Shown piece after piece: positions 60,826 to 64,000 of a stretch of DNA of 64,000 bases; the first letter of the stretch is position 1, and every line of letters starts with the position of its first letter. The notes under the pieces were generated by a model. It saw only the letters and a program-made list of their open reading frames with translations. It was not told the DNA's origin and made no database searches. Position numbers and translations under genes: made by a program. Origin of the DNA: Ferrovibrio terrae (GTDB lineage Bacteria; Pseudomonadota; Alphaproteobacteria; Ferrovibrionales; Ferrovibrionaceae); assembly GCF_007197755.1 (NCBI RefSeq), contig NZ_CP041636.1, forward strand, positions 3,508,001 to 3,572,000, in the 5' to 3' direction.

Positions 60826-62904
60826 TCAGCCGGCGAGCTTCGCCAGCACCTCGTCGGACACGTTCTGCGGCACCTGGGCGTAGTGATCGAAAGTCATGGT
60901 GTACTGCGCGCGGCCCTGGGTCATCGAGCGCAGGTTGTTGACGTAGCCAAACATGTTGGCCAGCGGCACCATGGCGTTGATGACCTGCGCGTTGCCGCGC
61001 GGTTCGGTGCCGGTCAGCTGACCGCGGCGGGACGACAGGTCGCCCATGACGTCGCCGACGAACTCTTCCGGCGCGACGACTTCGACGCGCATGATCGGCT
61101 CGAGCAGCTTGGCCCCGGCCTTCGGCGCAACTTCGCGGAACGCCGCACGAGCAGCGATTTCGAAGGCGAGCGCCGAGGAGTCGACGTCGTGGTAGGCGCC
61201 GTCATACAGCGTGACCTTGAAGTCGATGACCGGGAAGCCGGCCAGCACGCCCGAAGCGGCGATCTGGCGGATACCCTTTTCAACGGCCGGAACGTATTCC
61301 TTCGGCACGTTGCCGCCGACGACATCGTTTTCGAACTGCACGCCCTGACCGGGCTCCAGCGGCTCGAAGCGCAGCTTGACGCGGGCGAACTGGCCCGAAC
61401 CGCCCGACTGCTTCTTATGGGTGTAGTCGATTTCGGCCTTCTTGGTCAGGGCCTCGCGGTACGCCACCTGCGGCGCGCCGACGTTGGCTTCAACCTTGAA
61501 TTCGCGACGCATACGGTCGACGAGAATTTCAAGATGAAGTTCGCCCATGCCCTTGATCACGGTCTGGCCGCTCTCATGGTCGACCGACACGCGGAAGGAC
61601 GGATCCTCGGCAGCGAGACGATTGAGCGCGAGGCCCATCTTCTCCTGGTCATTCTTGGTCTTCGGCTCAACCGCGACTTCGATGACCGGCTCGGGGAATT
61701 CCATGCGCTCGAGCACGATCGGATGGTTCGGATCGCAGAGCGTGTCGCCCGTGGTGGTGTTCTTCAGGCCGGCCAGCGCGACGATGTCGCCAGCACGGGC
61801 TTCCTTGATTTCTTCGCGGGTGTTCGCATGCATCTGCAGCATGCGGCCGATACGCTCGCGGTTGTCCTTCACGGTGTTCAGGACGCCCGAACCGGCTTCC
61901 AGAACGCCCGAGTAGATGCGCACGAAGGTGAGCGAACCGACGAAGGGATCGTTCATGATCTTGAACGCGAGGCCCGAGAACGGCTCGTCGTCCGAGGTCT
62001 TGCGGATCAGCTTATCGTTGCTCTCGGGCTTCAGGCCCTCGACGCCCGCGACGTCGACCGGCGACGGCAGGTAGTCGATGACGGCGTCGAGCAGCGGCTG
62101 CACGCCCTTGTTCTTGAAGGCCGAGCCGCACAGCACGGGCACGAACTTGCCGGCAATGGTGCCCTTGCGGATGCAGGCGGTCAGGGTCTTATCGTCGGGC
62201 TCGTTGCCCTCGAGATAGGCTTCCAGCGCCGCGTCATCCATCTCGATGGCGACGTCGATCATCTTCTGGCGCCACTCGGCAGCCTGTTCCTTCAGATCGG
62301 CCGGAATCTCGTCGTAGAAGAACTCAGCGCCCAGGCTCTCATCCTTCCAGATGATCGCGCGGTTGCGCACCAGGTCGACCACGCCCTTGAAGTCGGCTTC
62401 CGCGCCGATCGGCAGCGTCAGCACCAGCGGCTTGGCACCCAGGCGGTCAATGATCATGTCGACGCAGCGGAAGAAGTTCGCGCCCATGCGGTCGAGCTTG
62501 TTGACGAAGCACATGCGCGGCACGCCGTACTTGTCGGCCTGGCGCCACACGGTCTCCGACTGTGGCTCAACGCCGGCAACGCCGTCGAACAGGCAGACCG
62601 CACCGTCGAGCACGCGCAGCGAACGCTCGACTTCAATGGTGAAGTCGACGTGGCCGGGGGTGTCGATGATGTTGATGCGGTGATCGTTCCAGAAGCAGGT
62701 CGTGGCGGCCGACGTGATCGTGATGCCGCGTTCCTGCTCCTGCTCCATCCAGTCCATCGTGGCAGCGCCATCATGGACTTCGCCGATCTTGTGCGAACGG
62801 CCGGTATAATAAAGCACGCGCTCCGTGGTCGTGGTCTTGCCGGCATCGATGTGGGCCATGATGCCGATATTGCGGTAGCGCTCGTAGGGAGTAGTGCGAG
62901 GCAT
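60826..62904 (-). CDS. fusA: Elongation factor G
   Basis: EF-G, 692 residues, the translocation GTPase. [19 protein letters not shown] (G1), [19 protein letters not shown] (G3) and [12 protein letters not shown] (G4) are intact, followed by domains II-V ([19 protein letters not shown] in domain III/IV). Position between rpsG and tuf is the standard str order. Confidence 0.98.
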   Translation of the reverse strand: MPRTTPYERYRNIGIMAHIDAGKTTTTERVLYYTGRSHKIGEVHDGAATMDWMEQEQERGITITSAATTCFWNDHRINIIDTPGHVDFTIEVERSLRVLDGAVCLFDGVAGVEPQSETVWRQADKYGVPRMCFVNKLDRMGANFFRCVDMIIDRLGAKPLVLTLPIGAEADFKGVVDLVRNRAIIWKDESLGAEFFYDEIPADLKEQAAEWRQKMIDVAIEMDDAALEAYLEGNEPDDKTLTACIRKGTIAGKFVPVLCGSAFKNKGVQPLLDAVIDYLPSPVDVAGVEGLKPESNDKLIRKTSDDEPFSGLAFKIMNDPFVGSLTFVRIYSGVLEAGSGVLNTVKDNRERIGRMLQMHANTREEIKEARAGDIVALAGLKNTTTGDTLCDPNHPIVLERMEFPEPVIEVAVEPKTKNDQEKMGLALNRLAAEDPSFRVSVDHESGQTVIKGMGELHLEILVDRMRREFKVEANVGAPQVAYREALTKKAEIDYTHKKQSGGSGQFARVKLRFEPLEPGQGVQFENDVVGGNVPKEYVPAVEKGIRQIAASGVLAGFPVIDFKVTLYDGAYHDVDSSALAFEIAARAAFREVAPKAGAKLLEPIMRVEVVAPEEFVGDVMGDLSSRRGQLTGTEPRGNAQVINAMVPLANMFGYVNNLRSMTQGRAQYTMTFDHYAQVPQNVSDEVLAKLAG

Positions 62905-62934
62905 GACGATCTCCGAAAACTCTTAAGCCGCTTC

Positions 62935-63420
<486 letters not shown>

Positions 63421-63792
63421 TTACTTCGGACGCTTCGCGCCGTACTTCGAACGGCGCTGCTTGCGGTCCTTGACGCCCTGCGTGTCGAGCACGCCGCGGA
63501 TGATGTGATAGCGAACGCCCGGAAGATCCTTCACGCGGCCGCCGCGGATCATCACCACCGAGTGTTCCTGCAGGTTATGGCCTTCGCCAGGAATGTAGCT
63601 CGTGACTTCGAAGCCGTTGGTCAGGCGCACGCGGGCAACCTTACGAAGCGCCGAGTTCGGCTTCTTCGGGGTCGTGGTGTACACACGCGTGCACACGCCG
63701 CGACGCTGCGGGCATTCCTGCAGCGCGGGAACCTTGTCACGGACCGGCTTCGGGTGACGCGGCTTGCGGATCAGCTGATTGATCGTCGGCAT
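63421..63792 (-). CDS. rpsL: 30S ribosomal protein S12
   Basis: uS12, 123 residues, at the decoding centre. [20 protein letters not shown] opens it. The streptomycin-related lysines are wild-type: [20 protein letters not shown] (Lys43 region) and [20 protein letters not shown] (Lys88 region). The longer frame upstream would read through the leader and is not coding. It is the first gene of the cluster within the window; no rpoBC is visible upstream. Confidence 0.98.
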   Translation of the reverse strand: MPTINQLIRKPRHPKPVRDKVPALQECPQRRGVCTRVYTTTPKKPNSALRKVARVRLTNGFEVTSYIPGEGHNLQEHSVVMIRGGRVKDLPGVRYHIIRGVLDTQGVKDRKQRRSKYGAKRPK

Positions 63793-63934
63793 ACGAGTTG
63801 AAACTCCGCCAAGTTGGTCCAACACATAAAAAAACACCAAGGCGAACCACCGGCGGCTTTTACAAGCCTGGCGATCCGCCTCGAACTTCCGCTCCAGACC
63901 CATCCTTACGGCCCATTGGCCGCGGAGAGGGGTC

Positions 63935-63963
63935 TTTATGTCCAGTGCGTTAGCTAGCCTCAA
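63935..63963 (-). promoter_or_regulatory. Candidate sigma70 promoter of the str cluster
   Basis: On the minus strand TTGAGG (63963-63958) and CATAAA (63940-63935) are exactly 17 bases apart. The predicted leader to rpsL is about 135 bases and contains a GC-rich hairpin (CGGCC/GGCCG) and a T7 run near 63828-63834, which could form an attenuator. Confidence 0.55.
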
Positions 63964-64000
63964 CGTGAGCGCTACGGAGGCCCGCTGTTCATCAACCGCG

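Overview
The window is a contiguous piece of a GC-rich alphaproteobacterial chromosome, most likely from the Rhodospirillales and its relatives. The reasons are the fused str-S10-spc-alpha ribosomal cluster, the trpG-trpD-trpC-moaC-moeA order, the divergent mfd-sdhE / recG arrangement, an ATP12-type F-ATPase assembly chaperone, a DUF3422 protein, and two PAS_5-type proteins. The genus cannot be fixed from sequence reading alone. No rRNA, tRNA, CRISPR array, insertion sequence or prophage was seen. Base composition and gene density look even throughout.

Layout. 1-7.3 kb: the end of a PhoX-type phosphatase gene, a degenerate Hpt-like protein behind a strongly structured leader, a small ORF, a pentapeptide-repeat protein, a gamma-carbonic anhydrase with argC, and a chemoreceptor. 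7.4-12.5 kb: trpG-trpD-trpC-moaC-moeA, translationally coupled through ATGA overlaps, then a metallo-beta-lactamase-fold hydrolase. 12.5-16.5 kb: a tightly overlapped unit of MFS transporter, ureidoglycolate-lyase-family protein and acyl-CoA-synthetase-like ligase, followed by an orphan protein. 16.5-24.6 kb: SDR oxidoreductase, DsbA/FrnE-like protein, PAS protein, mfd, sdhE and recG. 24.6-36.2 kb: a 30-bp tandem repeat, a secreted FecR/DUF6600-like protein with an Arg/Gln-rich tail, propionyl-CoA carboxylase (pccB-pccA), a second pentapeptide-repeat protein, ATP12 chaperone, AsmA, a HAD hydrolase and a small secreted Lys/Ala-repeat protein. 36.3-45.3 kb: queF, a cysteine-repeat lipoprotein, an isochorismatase-like hydrolase divergent from a LysR regulator, DUF3422, RluA, a small membrane protein, rarA, a DegP/DegQ protease and a second PAS protein.

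45.4-63.8 kb, all on the minus strand, is one long transcription-translation cluster read from high to low coordinates: rpsL-rpsG-fusA-tuf-rpsJ-rplCDWB-rpsS-rplV-rpsC-rplP-rpmC-rpsQ-rplNXE-rpsN-rpsH-rplF-rplR-rpsE-rpmD-rplO-secY-adk-rpsM-rpsK-rpoA-rplQ. It builds most of the ribosomal core, both elongation GTPases, the Sec channel, adenylate kinase and RNA polymerase alpha. Sigma70-like promoters can be read upstream of rpsL and between adk and rpsM. Strong hairpins sit in the rplO-secY and rpsK-rpoA gaps, and an intrinsic terminator follows rplQ.

Most of the window is housekeeping. The points I would look at first are: the three-hairpin leader before the Hpt-like gene; the lipoprotein with three Cys-Pro-Gly repeats; the two pentapeptide proteins sharing a W-T-G-G-R linker motif; the transporter / AllA-like / ligase unit of unknown substrate; the apparently leaderless degP-like gene; and the hairpins at stoichiometry-change points of the ribosomal cluster. 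I found no clear case of a completely new defence or mobile system.
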